Source: Liquidambar formosana (taxonomy: Eukaryota > Streptophyta > Magnoliopsida > Saxifragales > Altingiaceae). From it: a stretch of DNA of 64,000 bases. The position numbers and the translations under genes were made by a program. The notes below the pieces were generated by a model. It was given only the letters and a program-made list of their open reading frames with translations. It did no database searches and was not told the origin of the DNA. The stretch covers positions 38,282,790 to 38,346,789 of the forward strand of contig CM077826.1 in the NCBI GenBank assembly GCA_039720395.1, read 5' to 3'. Below are positions 23,440 through 36,334 of this stretch, piece by piece (positions within the stretch are counted from its first letter, which is position 1; every line of letters starts with the position of its first letter).

Positions 23440-26400
23440 TACGCCACTAACTAGGAGGGTCAGCGTGAAGAGGGAGTTGCCACCCGATTTGGCTTCGGGA
23501 ACCGATTGACCCCTAGCAAGGGCCCAACTCGTCATTACGAAAAGAATCAAGGTTCGAAGCTAAGGTATGCGGATGGGAAGGTGTTAGGCACCCATTTACG
23601 CCTGGTTGAAATCTGGCCCAACTCGTATTTATTGGCTTTAATTAAAAAGGACTAAACTGAATTCGACTGTTATTTAAACACTTATGCAATTGAATTCAAT
23701 TAATGGCACACAATGATGAGAAAGAAAGAGAGGTTAAAACAAGATATATGAACATATATATACAAGACAGGGGATTCGAAAATCTAACAAAGATACTTAC
23801 GCTGCCTGCAAAAGAGAAAATGGAATTAATCTGCAAAAATGGGGGTCATGCACATACGTGCATATGGAAAGCACGTACGTGCATCCTATATATACGTATG
23901 TACATACCTTCTTATTACAGTACATTATGCCTCAATTTTATACCTATCATGCTACTACTGTGTTCTCGAGAGCCTACAAATGATCCAAGCATGCTTTAGA
24001 AATTATGAAGGTATCCTAGTGTTATGATTATGCCCTAGAGCCAATCATAGAGATGATTGTTTAGGGATTAGGAACAACCAATTGATTTCATTTATGCATG
24101 TCACATTTATTATTGATTTAATAAAAAGGGCTTATTCTATTATGTTTATATGCATCATTTATATTTACATAATATGTTCATAGAGTTAGAGTTGAGAATA
24201 TGAAATTACAAAGTGTTGTAATTTTGAGACTGTAAATATATTTATGTACTAAACTCCTAAAACATTCCTAGTTGAAGGTTCACTATAATGGATAGTAATG
24301 AACCATAGAACTAACACTTGTTAGGTTGACTCTATAGGAGGATAGCTAGTCTCAAGCTATTTGTGTGGAGACACTACAACCAACAAGTGGGTGCCTATTA
24401 TAAGAATAGGTACACTGAATGTGACCAAAGATATGAGATAAATTGAATGGAGTTTTAACCTGCCTATCAATCAGTTTCTCATTGTTATAGTGGTACAAGT
24501 AATCTTTAGACCTGAAATACCATGGTTGTCTTATACATGTAGTTTTAGAAGTTTGATAACACTAAGTATAGATCCTATTCAGGGGTCTGTAATGGTATTC
24601 ATTGGCCCTACTGCTATGTGTGTGAAGGCATGTGAGTGATCAACAAGGAATCCATCATTCTCAGGAAAAAGAGAGGGAATGTCTCATATAGCATTCATTG
24701 AATATAACTCATTAAACCCGTGGGCCCGTGGTACAATGAATATGGAAAGGAGTTTCCATAAGTTCATCATTGAGTTGATATTAATGAATGAGTATATAGT
24801 AATTGAACTAGGGACTTGACAGACTTCCATGTCCTATTAGTTCAATTGGAGACATTGTGTTGATAGAAGGATGTAATTGTAACTTGTAAACTATAACAGA
24901 AAGGTTCTTTGTAAATGACTATTCACCTCATTAAGGACCACGCCATGAGCCATATGCTAGGTGTTACTCATGGTTAATAGAAGCCCTAATTGATATAAAT
25001 GAGTTATAATCAATTAGGGAATTGGAAGGAGTTCCAATTAGACCCTTAATGGAAAGTGTTCCATTGTGCACAACATTTGCTATTCCTACTACTTGATGAT
25101 GTGAACCCAATGGGTCACACATTGATCATGCTAAGAGAGCTTGATTGTCTATGAGAGAAAGGGTATAAGTGATTAAAGAAAAGTTCTTTAAGGGGCTAAT
25201 TTGTATTTGATGCAAACTAGTGGGCTAATTGTGTAATTAAGAGTAATTACACAAAACCCACTAGGGTTAGAAGTTCCCCTATGGCCGGCCCTATTAGTGG
25301 GCTATATAATGCCCATTATGATGTGATGACATCATCACATTAACACTCCCCAAGGTGCTGGCCGAAATTTTGCTTGGAGGCTCTCTCTCTCTCTCTCTCT
25401 CTCTTCTCCACCTTTAGCAACCATAAGGAAGAAGAAGGAAAGGACATCAAGCTCAAGCTAGGTGTGGATACTGTTAGAGGCAGTACGCTCGGACTGCTCA
25501 ATCAGAATCGAAGCTTGGAGCACAAAGGAGAAGAATTTATCAACTGTAAGTAATCCCAACTCTCTTGGTAGTTAGGGTTTATGTTTTTGTATTAAGCATA
25601 ATCGGATTCATAGGTTTGGGAATCATAGGAAAATTTTTAATTCCGCCTTTGTTGTTTTTCTCCCTATTCGATTCCCAACACCTAGATCCAAACATCAGAG
25701 GTGGATGCTGGTATTATGGATGGATTTATGCAATAATACACATAGATGGACATAGCAGACTGATCATATGAAATAAATGCAGGAATTAATGAATGAATCT
25801 GTTTTTTTCTTTTTTAATCTTGCTTACCCTACACATTCGAAACGGATGAGAAACCCATTTCAAACCCTTAAATGTGAAAGCGAATCAATACTAAATTAAG
25901 TCTAAACACATCCTTAATATGAGCATTAAATGAAAGGATATACATAGCCGATGTTATGTTCATTTCATGCAATATTATAAACAATCATGCTAAATCATTA
26001 AGAAAAAACAAGATTAAAAGTTGAGAGCCATTACCCTCAAGTACAGGGCAGCAGCAATTACTCCACGAACTTGCCTTCTGGACCTCTTGCAATCACAACT
26101 ATGAATTCTCGGATTTTTCGGGGGTGGAGGCTGGGTGCAAAAAGTTGGATCCTCTCTTGGTTGAAAATGGGGGTATATATAGGGAGGTTTTAAGGTTTAT
26201 TCTGAAGTCAATTAAGGTTTCTCAACTGCCATCAAGCAACTGTCAACACTAGGGTCCTCACAAAGTAAGAAATGATTTGGGGGGAAATGCTAACATTTTG
26301 AAAATAAAGGCCATGATCGTACATGCATGGAAGATACATGTGCAGTACATTACCAATGCACGTATGATCATGGGGTATCTTCAAATTGCCAGAAATTGTG

Positions 26401-26515
26401 TTATCCTACATGGGTCCTTCGGGGTTTGCTTATGGTAACTCATTTGTTGTTGCTCTTCATCATTGAGCTTAAAGGAAGTCCGTGGTGTCAAAGGGTACGA
26501 AATGGGGTGTTAACA
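23440..26515 (-). mobile_element. Ty3/gypsy-type LTR plus adjoining internal sequence, antisense
   Basis: The right boundary at 26515 reads, on the minus strand, TGTTAACACCCCATTTCG. This resembles the LTR starts at 32179 and 61315. A minus-strand TATA-like CCTATATATACCC lies at about 26170-26182. At the other end, 23450-23600 carries a conserved tract with GGTGTTAGGCACCC, also found in opposite orientation next to the related LTR at 33681. No gag-pol is present, so the class is inferred from LTR ends. A solo LTR (24020-25680) is inserted in it, so its own length is about 1.2-1.4 kb. Confidence 0.6.
24020..25680. mobile_element. Solo LTR (Ty1/copia-like) with exact 5-bp target duplication
   Basis: A 1661-base unit beginning TGTTATGATTATG and ending GATTCCCAACA is flanked by CCTAG at 24015-24019 and 25681-25685. 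TG...CA ends plus a 5-bp duplication identify an LTR. There is no second LTR or internal region, so it arose by recombination between two LTRs. A (CT)n run lies at about 25380-25405. It is nested in the gypsy-type sequence at 23440-26515. Confidence 0.85.
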
Positions 26516-26520
26516 CCACC

Positions 26521-26558
<38 letters not shown>
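26521..26558. repeat. (ATA)n microsatellite
   Basis: About twelve ATA/TAA units immediately beyond the gypsy LTR boundary. Confidence 0.95.
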
Positions 26559-26639
26559 CCATATTTAATAGAAACATTCCACATATAAGAATGTGTCACG
26601 ATATGAAATAATATAATTTTCAAGTATAATGAAACAATC

Positions 26640-27923
26640 TGTTAGACTTAAAGGTTTTCAACCAAGGGCATATCCGAGATTTTGATGATAACAAAAGATC
26701 GATGTTAGTTCTAATGGTCTAATTGTCAAGAACATGATCAAAGCTAGGTAATCAAGATCAAATTGTTTCAAGCATAAGCATAAGGATCAAATGACTCAAG
26801 CTCATGCACTCAATAGCTTAACCAAGCCATAGGAACTTAAGGCTTATACACCAAGGAGACTCAAGCATGATGCAACAAGAGCATAAAAGCTAGCAAAGGA
26901 CCTACAAGTAGCTCAAGCATGCAAACATCATCAAATAAAGTGTCATTTAGGCTATAAGTGAGGTTTTAGGCTCCTAAATGTAAATGGTTGCTCATGACTA
27001 TGCTCTAATGACCTAGATGATCTCTAGAACTCTTAATTGAACCATATTTATCACTTATTAGAAGCCTAAGTTGATGCATAGTGGACCAAGTGATGAATTT
27101 TCATGAAAAGAAGGCTAAACTTTGAAAAAAAACAATGTTTAGTCGACTACATCATGTGATGTAGTCAATTACATCATGTGTTTTAGCCCAAAATTGGCTA
27201 CTGATATATGTAGTCGACTATATGATCCTATATAGTCGACTAAATCAAGAAAAAAATGCCCAAAAATGGCTACTGATATTTGTAGTCGACTACATGAAGC
27301 CTTATAGTCGACTATAACACTCGAATGGGCTATAACGGCTAGTTTTTTGAAAGCCCAATGGTGCATTTATTGCCACCAAACGGCTCTTTCCCTGGCATTT
27401 AATGCTTGCAATGGCCATAATAGGCCAAATGGGTATAAATACATACCTTCAAACTCATTTATGAGTATCCATACAAGAGCAATCAATTCCCATCCTTTGA
27501 AAAAGAGCTTTCAAGCCCTAATTCTTAAAGAGCATTCAATTGAGCAATTATTAGAAGTTTATTGAGCTTTCAAGAGTTGTATTTTCTTCTAGAGAGATTG
27601 TTTACAACAAACCAACTTCAAATTCAAGTGTTGTAAGGGTTGTGTGAACCCTAGTGAGACAAGAAAGATTTGTCTTGAAGAGAGCTTCTCTTTGTAAAAG
27701 GTTTGATCTCCACCCTTGAAGGAGATTGTCATAGTGGATTATGGAATCCTCAAGCGGCACTCTTGAGGCGAGGACGTAGGCGGGAAGGCCGAACCTCGTT
27801 AATATCTTGTGTTTGCATTCTATAACTCTTTCTCATAATCTGAATTTTAGTTTGCCATAATTATCTTCAATTGGCTATAAACCCTATTCACCCCCCCTCT
27901 AGGGTTTTACACTTGGGATAACA
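26640..27923 (+). mobile_element. Solo LTR (SIRE/Maximus-like Ty1/copia) with exact 5-bp target duplication
   Basis: A 1284-base unit starting TGTTAGACTTAAAGG and ending GGGATAACA is flanked by CAATC at 26635-26639 and 27924-27928. The 3' part has the run CTCAAGCGG...CTTGAGGCGAGGACGTAGGCG...GCCGAACCTCGTTAA, known from Sirevirus LTRs. Between 27130 and 27320, GTAGTCGACTA-type motifs recur five or six times upstream of a TATA-like GTATAAATAC (about 27431). Lack of an internal region shows it is a solo LTR. Confidence 0.85.
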
Positions 27924-27929
27924 CAATCC

Positions 27930-29280
27930 ACTGCGTATAACCAATTAACAACTACCCATAATATTCATATCCAAAATTGAAGTCCAAGGCAAAATCTAAA
28001 TTACATAAAGATGTACGAATCAAAAATACATTTTTATGGAAAATGTACTAGAATTTCCTAGCGTGTCCCAAAGGTCCCTACAGTTCATATCTTAAAATAT
28101 TCATGTTCAAATCTTTATTCTATGTAAAGTAGATTCATAAAGCTTTTTGGAAAAATATGCATTAGGATGAAAGCCTTCTCTTTATAAAATAAATTTACCA
28201 ATTTTATCTGAAATCATTTTGTTGGAATTTCAGAACAATATTAACCAATGATTAGTGTTTGAATTTTTGGGAATAAACCACAAAGAAATTGATTCTGAAA
28301 CTTTTTATACAAAAACAAGGCATAACAATGTTATTTCTTGTAAATTTCCGCAAAATTATAACATGGATAACCCCTTTAATAAATTCGTTCTAAACACCCT
28401 TTCTGCTGTAAAATGAAAAATACAGCATAGCAGATTTGTTTTGTAAATTCATTTTAAAATAGCAATTCAACTTCAAAAGGCATGAAAATCTCCACATTTA
28501 GAGTTCAATATCTTAAGAATACATAGGAAAAACAGAATTCATAAATAACGTTTCCAGCCGCAAATAAAATTTAAACAACACAATATCTATAGAAAATTTA
28601 TGTATTTCCAGCATATAACTCATCTTCTCTAAAAATTCATAACTTTCTTAAATCTTAATGAAATTAAATGATTCAAAGGCCCAATGAAATCTTGAGAAGT
28701 ATACTTTTAGATTCCATGGTTTGTTCTCATTAAAAAAACACCCATTTAATCAGATTTTAAAGTAGAGTTTCAGGTTCTAAAACTCTAACCTAAACTTTGA
28801 ACTACAATTATTTCTAACACTCTTAATCATTCCCCACCAAATTTCGTAGGTAACAATTACATGCTAAATGAATACAAGGTCCTCAATAATGGAATCAAAT
28901 AATTAAGTGTATAAAGACAATTAAACTATTATAATTTGGAATCCATTAAAGCATAGTTTTAAGCTTTTAAATTCAAAGTTTTCAAACCAAATATTTAAAT
29001 TGAAACTAGGAATTAATGTAAAACAAAAATAGGAGTTAATCACCTAAAAAACTCAAATTCTATATATATTTTCTATAGAAACTAATTTTCAAACTACAAC
29101 TAGGTTCTAAAAGATCATCTCTTTATACATAGTAAATAATTTCATTCTTAAGCTTGTATCAAACATATGAATAATAGAGAGTAAATTTTACAACTCAACA
29201 TAATTAAAAAAACTTTCCTTTAATTTCATAAAAGCAATCCCATGCACAAAAGGGTGAAATTTGCTACTGCTTCTCTTTAA
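27930..29280. other. AT-rich sequence, probably old gypsy LTR remnant
   Basis: No gene is seen. The stretch about 28620-28860 resembles 34770-34980 in the same orientation, sharing pieces such as AATGATTCAAA followed by GGCC(C)AATGAAA. It is likely part of a decayed LTR family present twice here. Confidence 0.45.
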
Positions 29281-30520
29281 GGAAAATGATACATAGACCA
29301 CTATTAGAAGGACCAAAACATAGGACTACTAACTTCGCTGAATCTGAATGGTCAGTGGTATTAACACCGTTAGTGGCTTAAAAAGAACTTAATATGGAAA
29401 GTCCTCAATTCCAGGTTTAGATAATTCCTCCCAAAATTTAGATAAACGGGAATCAATGCAAAATATTCAGATAATTAACTATGACACATCATACAAAATG
29501 TGCATCAAGATAATACTACAACTTAACCATTATCATAACAAATCAGATAAATTGGGAATTTTATCATATAACAATGGGGAGTTCCCCACCCCCACCCCCT
29601 CCCCAAAAAAAAAACAAGTACGTTTTTAGAACCATGAATATTTAGATAATTTGTGATGATTTTTTTTTTTTTTTTTTTTTTTCAGATAACAATGGGAATT
29701 TCCCCATGGAATGTTTTCCCTGATTAGTGCCATGAATATTCAAATAAATTGGGATTTTTTTTAGATAACATTGTGATGTTTTTAAGATAATACTGAATGC
29801 AATATGACACTAAATATGGCAAATCAGATAAATTGAGAGTTTATCATATAACAATGGGGAGTTCCCCATCTACACCACCCCCCCCCCCCCAGAAAAAATC
29901 AGTTACATTTTAGTTATGTGTTTTTTTCCAAGACCCCCAAAAATCCCCCCCTCCCACATTAAACCCAGGCGCAGCAACTTCATATATATGCAGTACCCAA
30001 TACAAACACATGCTATCTTGAATATGAGTCCAAAAACACAAACACAATAAACTAAACTGAGTTAACCTTTACAAATCACGATTAAGATAAAATGAATATG
30101 GATCCAAAAAGATGAACACAATCAACCGAATTGAAGTAGCCTTTACAATCGCGATCAAGATCAATTGAATATTAACTCAACATGAAGAACACAGTCAACT
30201 GAATCAACTAACCTTTACAATCACTGTGATTCTAATGTCGGAATACTGCAAAAAACTGAATACGACACTAAAACGTAAAAGCAATATCTTTTTCTTCGTG
30301 CCAGTTACGCTTAAAACGTGATGGTTGTGATCCCTACAAAATGGGGCTTAAAAATGGAAGAATAAGAACCGTAATCCCTTAAAAATAGGAAGGAAATAAA
30401 GGAAAACAAACTCGATTAAATCTGATTGGTTTAGGAAAACAAACCCAAACTAATGGTGTTAGTCATCCCAGTACTCCACCCTCCCTTCTTTTATAACTAA
30501 AATGTAACTAAAACATAACT

Positions 30521-30553
<33 letters not shown>

Positions 30554-31175
30554 GGGGGGGGGGGGTGAGGGGGGTGGTGTAGATGGGGAACTCCCCATTG
30601 TTATATGATAAACTCCCAATTTATCTTATTTGTCATATTTAGTGTCATATTGTATTCAGTATTATCTTAAAAACATGACAATGTTCTCTAAAAAAAATCC
30701 CAATTTATCTAAATATTCATGGCACTAATCAGGGGAAAACAATGTAGGGGAAGAATTCCTACTATTATTTGGAAAAAAAAAAATCACAAATTATCTAAAT
30801 ATTTATGGTTCTAAAAACGTACTTGTTCTTTTTTTTTGTTTTGGGGGTGAGGAGGGGGGTGGGGGTGGGGAACTCCCCATTGTTATATGATAAAATTCCT
30901 AATTTATCTAATTTGTCATGATAATGGTTGAGTTGTGGTATTATCTTGATGCATATTTTGTATAATGTGTCATGGTTAATTATCTGAATATTTTGCATTG
31001 ATTCCCGTTTATCTAAATTTTGGGAGCATTTATCTGAACCGGGAATTGAGGGCTTTTCCTGTTAAGTTCTTTTTTAGCTACTAATGGTCTTAATACCATT
31101 GACCAATCAGATTCAGCTAAGTCAATGGTCTTATGTTTTGGTCCTCTAATAGTGGTCCTATGTATCACTACTTTT
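29281..31175. mobile_element. Second fold-back element with about 630-base arms
   Basis: The left arm (about 29281-29910) and right arm (about 30530-31175) are reverse complements at high identity. For example, GATACATAGACCACTATTAG at 29288 is mirrored near 31145-31166. Within each arm a unit with CATATAACAATGGGGAGTTC plus a C-run (G-run on the other side) occurs twice. CTTTAA-type sequences flank both sides (29274-29280 and about 31176-31182) and may be a target duplication. No transposase is seen. The roughly 620-base centre has no coding capacity. Confidence 0.75.
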
Positions 31176-32178
31176 TCTTTAATCAAACATCACACTTGCA
31201 CTTTCTTAAAACATGATAGTTTAGGTTTGAAAATTCATGACTAAATCCAAAAAAAAATCTAAATTCAATGATTTAACCTGTTTTAGAAAGCTTAAACAAT
31301 GTACTATTGAAGAAAAAAAACAATTTATCACCATCCAAAAGCCATGTGGTTTGAAAATCACTTCAAAATTAGACAACAGATTTTGGAAATTCAAAAACAG
31401 CTTGGAGTAACAGGTACAAATCGATTTTGTGGGTTTATTTTATAAAGATTTGGGTTACAAAACTTATTTTAATAAAGACTAGATTCATCAAGATTTCAAA
31501 CCATATAAATTTCGCATCAAATGGACTTTGATAACTATTTTAAATTCAATTTCTAATATAACCCATAGCAGCATAATTTTCCATACAGCACCTCAAGTTT
31601 AACTTTGGAAACTCACCTAAAAATCAAATTTTTAATATTTTTAGTTGAAACCAATGGCAAAATAACCACTTGTAAATGTACTTTAAATACCCCAAGATCC
31701 TAGACCCAAAATCAAAGTCCATATACAAAAAATTCTCATAAAATCGTCTACTGTTCAGGATTTTCAGATAAACACAGGGAAATTAGGTTTAAACTTAGGG
31801 AGCATTAAAGCTTTAAGAACCTTTCTAATATACATAATTACATCAAATTGTTCCAAATTGATGTTAGGGATTAACATAAAATAAGAGGAGATGATTTTTC
31901 TCACTTGAAATATAATCTTAATTGCTCAATTCAAGCTCTGAACTTTAAACCCGTAAATTCTTCTTCTTCTTCCTCCTTAGTCGTCTTCTTCTTCTCTATT
32001 TTTCTCTCACACTCTTTCCAAATAAAATTCAACCCCAACGTAATTCCAAAGTAACATATAATAAATATACGGGGTGTTACACTAGACTTGATACTAAGCT
32101 TTTGCACAAATCCCTAAAACCATCTCCCTGGGTGGTCACAAATGAACTCCTTACAATTGCCTTTTCAGGATTTGTATT
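31176..32178. other. Intergenic, LTR-derived remnant likely
   Basis: No gene. The stretch ends with GGGGTGTTACA at 32071-32081, which on the minus strand is a TGTAACACCCC start typical of gypsy LTRs. Partner ends were not found. Confidence 0.4.
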
Positions 32179-33700
32179 TGTAGAGACCCCATTTTGTCCC
32201 TATATTTGATGGTGAGTTCTCAAGGATGAGGTTCGTGATGTTTATTGTCAACTTGGGTCTCTTTTCTACGAGCAAAGCAAGCAATTGTGTTAGGTTCATA
32301 TATATGTATGTGTATATGTGTATAAGACTAATTGGGTAGAGTCCTCCCTATACACCCTTCTCACAATTTTCATTCATCCTTCAATTCATTTCCTCTCAAT
32401 TGTATTCATTGTCTCTAACCAAAGCCTTCTTTATATATGTTCACATTCACTTAAATTTGAAGTGGTGATGAATTTATCTCCTATTTACCAAGTGGTGTAT
32501 CCACCGTTTATCTCAAGTGATTCATCCACCATTACCAAGTGGTGTATCCATCATTTATCACAAGTGATTCATCCACCATTTATCTTAAATGATAAAAATC
32601 TGGTGCTGTTTTGCTTCAAAATGACTGTCAACTTCACTTCTTCTGACTGTCAACTTAGGTCAGATTGACTGGTAACTTCACTGTTTCAACAACAACTTTT
32701 TGTTTTATTTTTTTTTTATTTTTTTTTTTAAGTGAGAAATCCACTCCAAGAAGGGATAGAAGTGGGGAATGGTGGGGGAAATTAGGTAAATGGGAGATGT
32801 GTAGGATGGCAAAAATAAAAGAAGTGGGGAATGATGGCGGAAATTAGGGAAGTGAATAAGCTTGCACTTTGATTCTTCCCTATAAATAGCAAGAGCTTGG
32901 GAGAGCTCAAGGAAACCAAAAAATTAGAGGGTCAAGAGGGAATACTAAAACTCTGAGAGAAAATAGAAAGAAAGAGAGACTTGGGGAGGAGAACTCTTGT
33001 AAGGAAAATACTAAAAAAGAGAGAAGTTGCATAAGAGAAAATAAAAGAGAGATGACTTGTGAGGAAAGGAAATAGCTTGCTTGGCTCAACGGAAGAAGAT
33101 GCTACCAGATTGACAGTAGACCTGAGGGACGATTTGAACACCAACTAATTTCTTTTGATACTTGATAGTAGGATTGCATAAATTATTCAGATTGTGATTT
33201 TGTTGCATACAATATCCGTTTGAACTAACCCCTTTTGCAAGTGAGCTGGTTTCATCGTGGAGAAAATGAACCAGTGATGCCATGTGTACGTATGATGTAT
33301 GCATACACATGACATGTGGTGCGTAAGCATATCTAGCATATGTGTACGCATGTTACTTCTTTCCCTGATTTTTATTAGTTTATTGATGTTGTTAGTTTAT
33401 TATAATTTCTTAGTTTATTATATTTTAAATTTGGTATCTAACATTTGTACAGGTGTTGTTTAGTAACGTGCGTGTACATATAATATGTGTATGCACGTTA
33501 GTTTTAATTATTGTTTATATTTTGTCATCAATTGTTTATATGTTATCCTGCTGCTATTAAGTTGTCATTTGTGTGTGTTTTTAATTGTTACATGATTCAA
33601 AGGCGATTTGGATTAAATTAAAATATTGAATATGGTTAATGAATACAAAAATGAGAGCCAGTTTATTATCGGGCATTGTTGGGTGCCTAACACCTTGCCA
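32179..33700 (+). mobile_element. Ty3/gypsy-type LTR and start of internal region
   Basis: It starts TGTAGAGACCCCATTTTG, has a TATA-like CCTATAAATAGC at about 32879, and is followed at 33681-33695 by GGGTGCCTAACACC, the conserved tract seen inverted at 23580. It shares GACTGGTAACTTCACTGT (about 32668-32685) with the LTR at 61315-63640 (about 63463-63480). No coding domain follows. The exact 3' end of the LTR was not fixed. Confidence 0.6.
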
Positions 33701-33929
33701 ACATGTACTTTAACTCCGAATCTTTCTTTGGTCAACAAAATTGGTCATCCGCCCTTCCAGGTGACGATTCTTATTCATATGCTAATCCTTCGAGGTTAGC
33801 ATCATCAGAACCAAAAGCAGGTAAAAGCAAGCGCATCATGAAAATTGATGCGCTTACAGTACTATTCTGTGCTAAATGGTATCACATTGTTATTGGTGTT
33901 CTTACATTTCAATTAGAAGCAATTTGAGC

Positions 33930-35840
33930 TTAATAGTAATAAATTTTATAATTTAGATTAAATCGTAATTAGGCTAAACTTTAGGGGTAAAATGAACATT
34001 TTAATAAAATTTTAAAATGTATCTCAAAATATAGTGCTCGTTAAACCAAGTGTAATGGTTCAAATCATGCCAAAATCAGAATTAAAATGAATTTTATAAA
34101 TGCATTTAAAGTTAAGTTTTGTTAAGTGTTAGTGTCCCACATCGGTCGCGGATGATGCCTAAGATAAGCTTATAAGATGGCGCTGGACACCCTTTTAGAG
34201 AGGCGCCTTTTGGGCATAGGGCCCATAAGGACAAACCCGTGAAGCCGGCCAGTCGGCTGAGCCAGAGCAGACAATACCTCAAGGTGAGGGGTTGGGCCAC
34301 GCGTCTTACAATGGTATCAGAGCCAGGGTCGTGCCGGCGCCGAGGTGGGGATGTTAGTGTCCCACATCGGTTGCGAATGATGCCTAAGACGGCGCTGGAC
34401 ACCCTCTTAATGAGGCGCCTTTTGGGCATAGGGCCGATAAGGACAAACCTGTGAAGCCGGCCAGTGGGCTGAGCCAGAGCGGACAATACCTCAAGGTGAG
34501 GGGTTGGGCCACGCGTCTTACATTAAGTAAACGTTTAAAATCATATTTTTAGAAAATAACTTTCGTGTGCACAAAACACCACCAAATTTGGACAACATAT
34601 ATAACTTATTTTTAAAAATTTTACAAAAACATTTCAGACCCTATGGAGCCCCCACGCACTAGGAGAGTGAGGCCAACTCTTGGCGCGTGTGGCCCACTCT
34701 CCTCCCCCAATTTTTTTTTTACCATTTTTCCTATTTTTTTGGTTTTTCTTCATTTCTGACCTGAAACTTCAACAATTCATAAAAAATTCATTTCTTAACG
34801 AAATTGAATGATTCAAAAGGCCAATGAAAGCTTGATTCAGGAAAAATAACCACTGGCCATGAATCATTCTAGAAAAATTGAAATTTTAATTCAAAGGTTT
34901 TGTACTCAAAACTCTAAACCAAAACTTTGGAAATTTGATTTTCCTTCTATACTTAACCATATACTACCAAATTTGATAAGGCAATATCTTCATGATATAA
35001 AGAATTTACAAGTAAAAATTTGAGACTCTAATATTAATCATAGAGAGAGAATTAAATTACTAATATTACAACTTTCATGAAAGGTAAACTGAAACTTTTA
35101 AAAATTTAAAATTCATAACCTATGCTATGAATTAATTCATAACATGGTTTGGATGATAGACTTACCTAAACCCTTAAAAATTTTAGATTGAGAGCGTGTG
35201 ACTCACAAGTTTGAATTTTAACTTTCCCTCTTTTCTTTTTCTCTCATTTTTTTTTTTCCTTCTCTTTCTTTTCCTTTTTTTGGCTAGCACTCAAATTGAA
35301 GTTAAACCAAGATACGCCCTGGGAACACAGATTATCGAAACGGGTCCCAAAGAGACTCGCACTCAGGTGGCCAGCTAGGCTGCTGGAGCTGGGCCAGCTA
35401 GTCAACCAAGCCACTTTCCTTTTTTGTTTCGAACTCCTTTTTGATTTCAACGACTTTTGACCTATTTTTTTCGACTTTAATTTGATGACTTGCCATGCAA
35501 TTTTTTGGTAACTTTGAGTTACTTGAATTTCAAGAGAGTTTCTAATAACCATTAGTTCATTACTTAAATGATTAATTTCAACAATTGAGTTATTAGGTTA
35601 GGTTCCTTATAAATAGGAGCCTCTTTTTAGCACTGAAAGACTTTTACTAGCCTTCAAAACCTAGAGAGAGATAGAGAACTATAAATTTTAAAGCTTTGAG
35701 AGACTTGGAGAAATATAGTGCTTCAGAAGGCATGAGAGTATCAAGAGTAGAGTTCTACAACACCATTTAAGTAAGGGATCAAGCAAGGAAAAGCAAGGAA
35801 AAACTACAACAAGAGGTAAGTACTTACCTCTCTAGATTTA
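33930..35840 (+). mobile_element. Gypsy-like LTR remnant hosting the TRIM
   Basis: AT-rich sequence with TATA-like TTATAAATAGG at about 35607 and a leader-like stretch after it. Part of it (34740-34990) is similar to 28620-28860. The TRIM at 34127-34522 is inserted within it. A perfect 20-base palindrome lies at 35812-35831. Ends were not found, so the class is tentative. Confidence 0.4.
34127..34522 (+). mobile_element. Complete TRIM (terminal-repeat retrotransposon in miniature)
   Basis: LTR1 (34127-34310, 184 bases) and LTR2 (34352-34522, 171 bases) both start TGTTAGTGTCCCACATCGG and end CTTACA. They differ by a 13-base indel and about ten substitutions. The 41-base interior begins with TGGTATCAGAGC at 34312, the primer-binding site complementary to initiator Met-tRNA, and ends with the purine tract GAGGTGGGGA. 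TTAAG at 34122-34126 and 34523-34527 is an exact 5-bp target duplication. All parts of a TRIM are present in 396 bases, with no coding sequence. Movement would need enzymes supplied by another retrotransposon. Confidence 0.95.
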
Positions 35841-36325
35841 TGTCATTTTCTTTTGTCTATGTTGTTGTGATGAAATCATATTTAGAATGTTAGTATAAAT
35901 TGTTTGTGATGATTTTGCATGATTCATGATGTTATTTTCATAATATAAATATGTGGGTTTGATAAAGTATCACAAACATAAAGATTATTGCAAATGTACG
36001 TTTTTTAGTCTCTTTGATGTGCTCTAGAGTTTATTGTTTTCAAGCATAATTAGTATCTCTTTTTTTTTTTTTTTTTTTTTTTTTAATGATTTAAGCTTAT
36101 AGGTGAAAGCATCCAAATATAAAAAGTTAAAATAAAACCATTTTATGTTTTATTCTGTTAAAGAAGAAGAATGACCCATTTTTAATGTGGATCTGGGTAT
36201 TGATCTAGACTAATGGTTTAGATCGAACTGAATCTGGATTGGCATAGCAATACATTGATACAAAAAGCATGCTAAAAACAAAAAGTTGTGGCCTAACAAG
36301 TCATAAATGGTTGGGTCGGTTTTTT
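35841..36325. other. Intergenic spacer upstream of the MTB region
   Basis: AT-rich with a T run at about 36060-36084. No gene is recognised. Confidence 0.5.
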
Positions 36326-36334
36326 TTGTTATAA

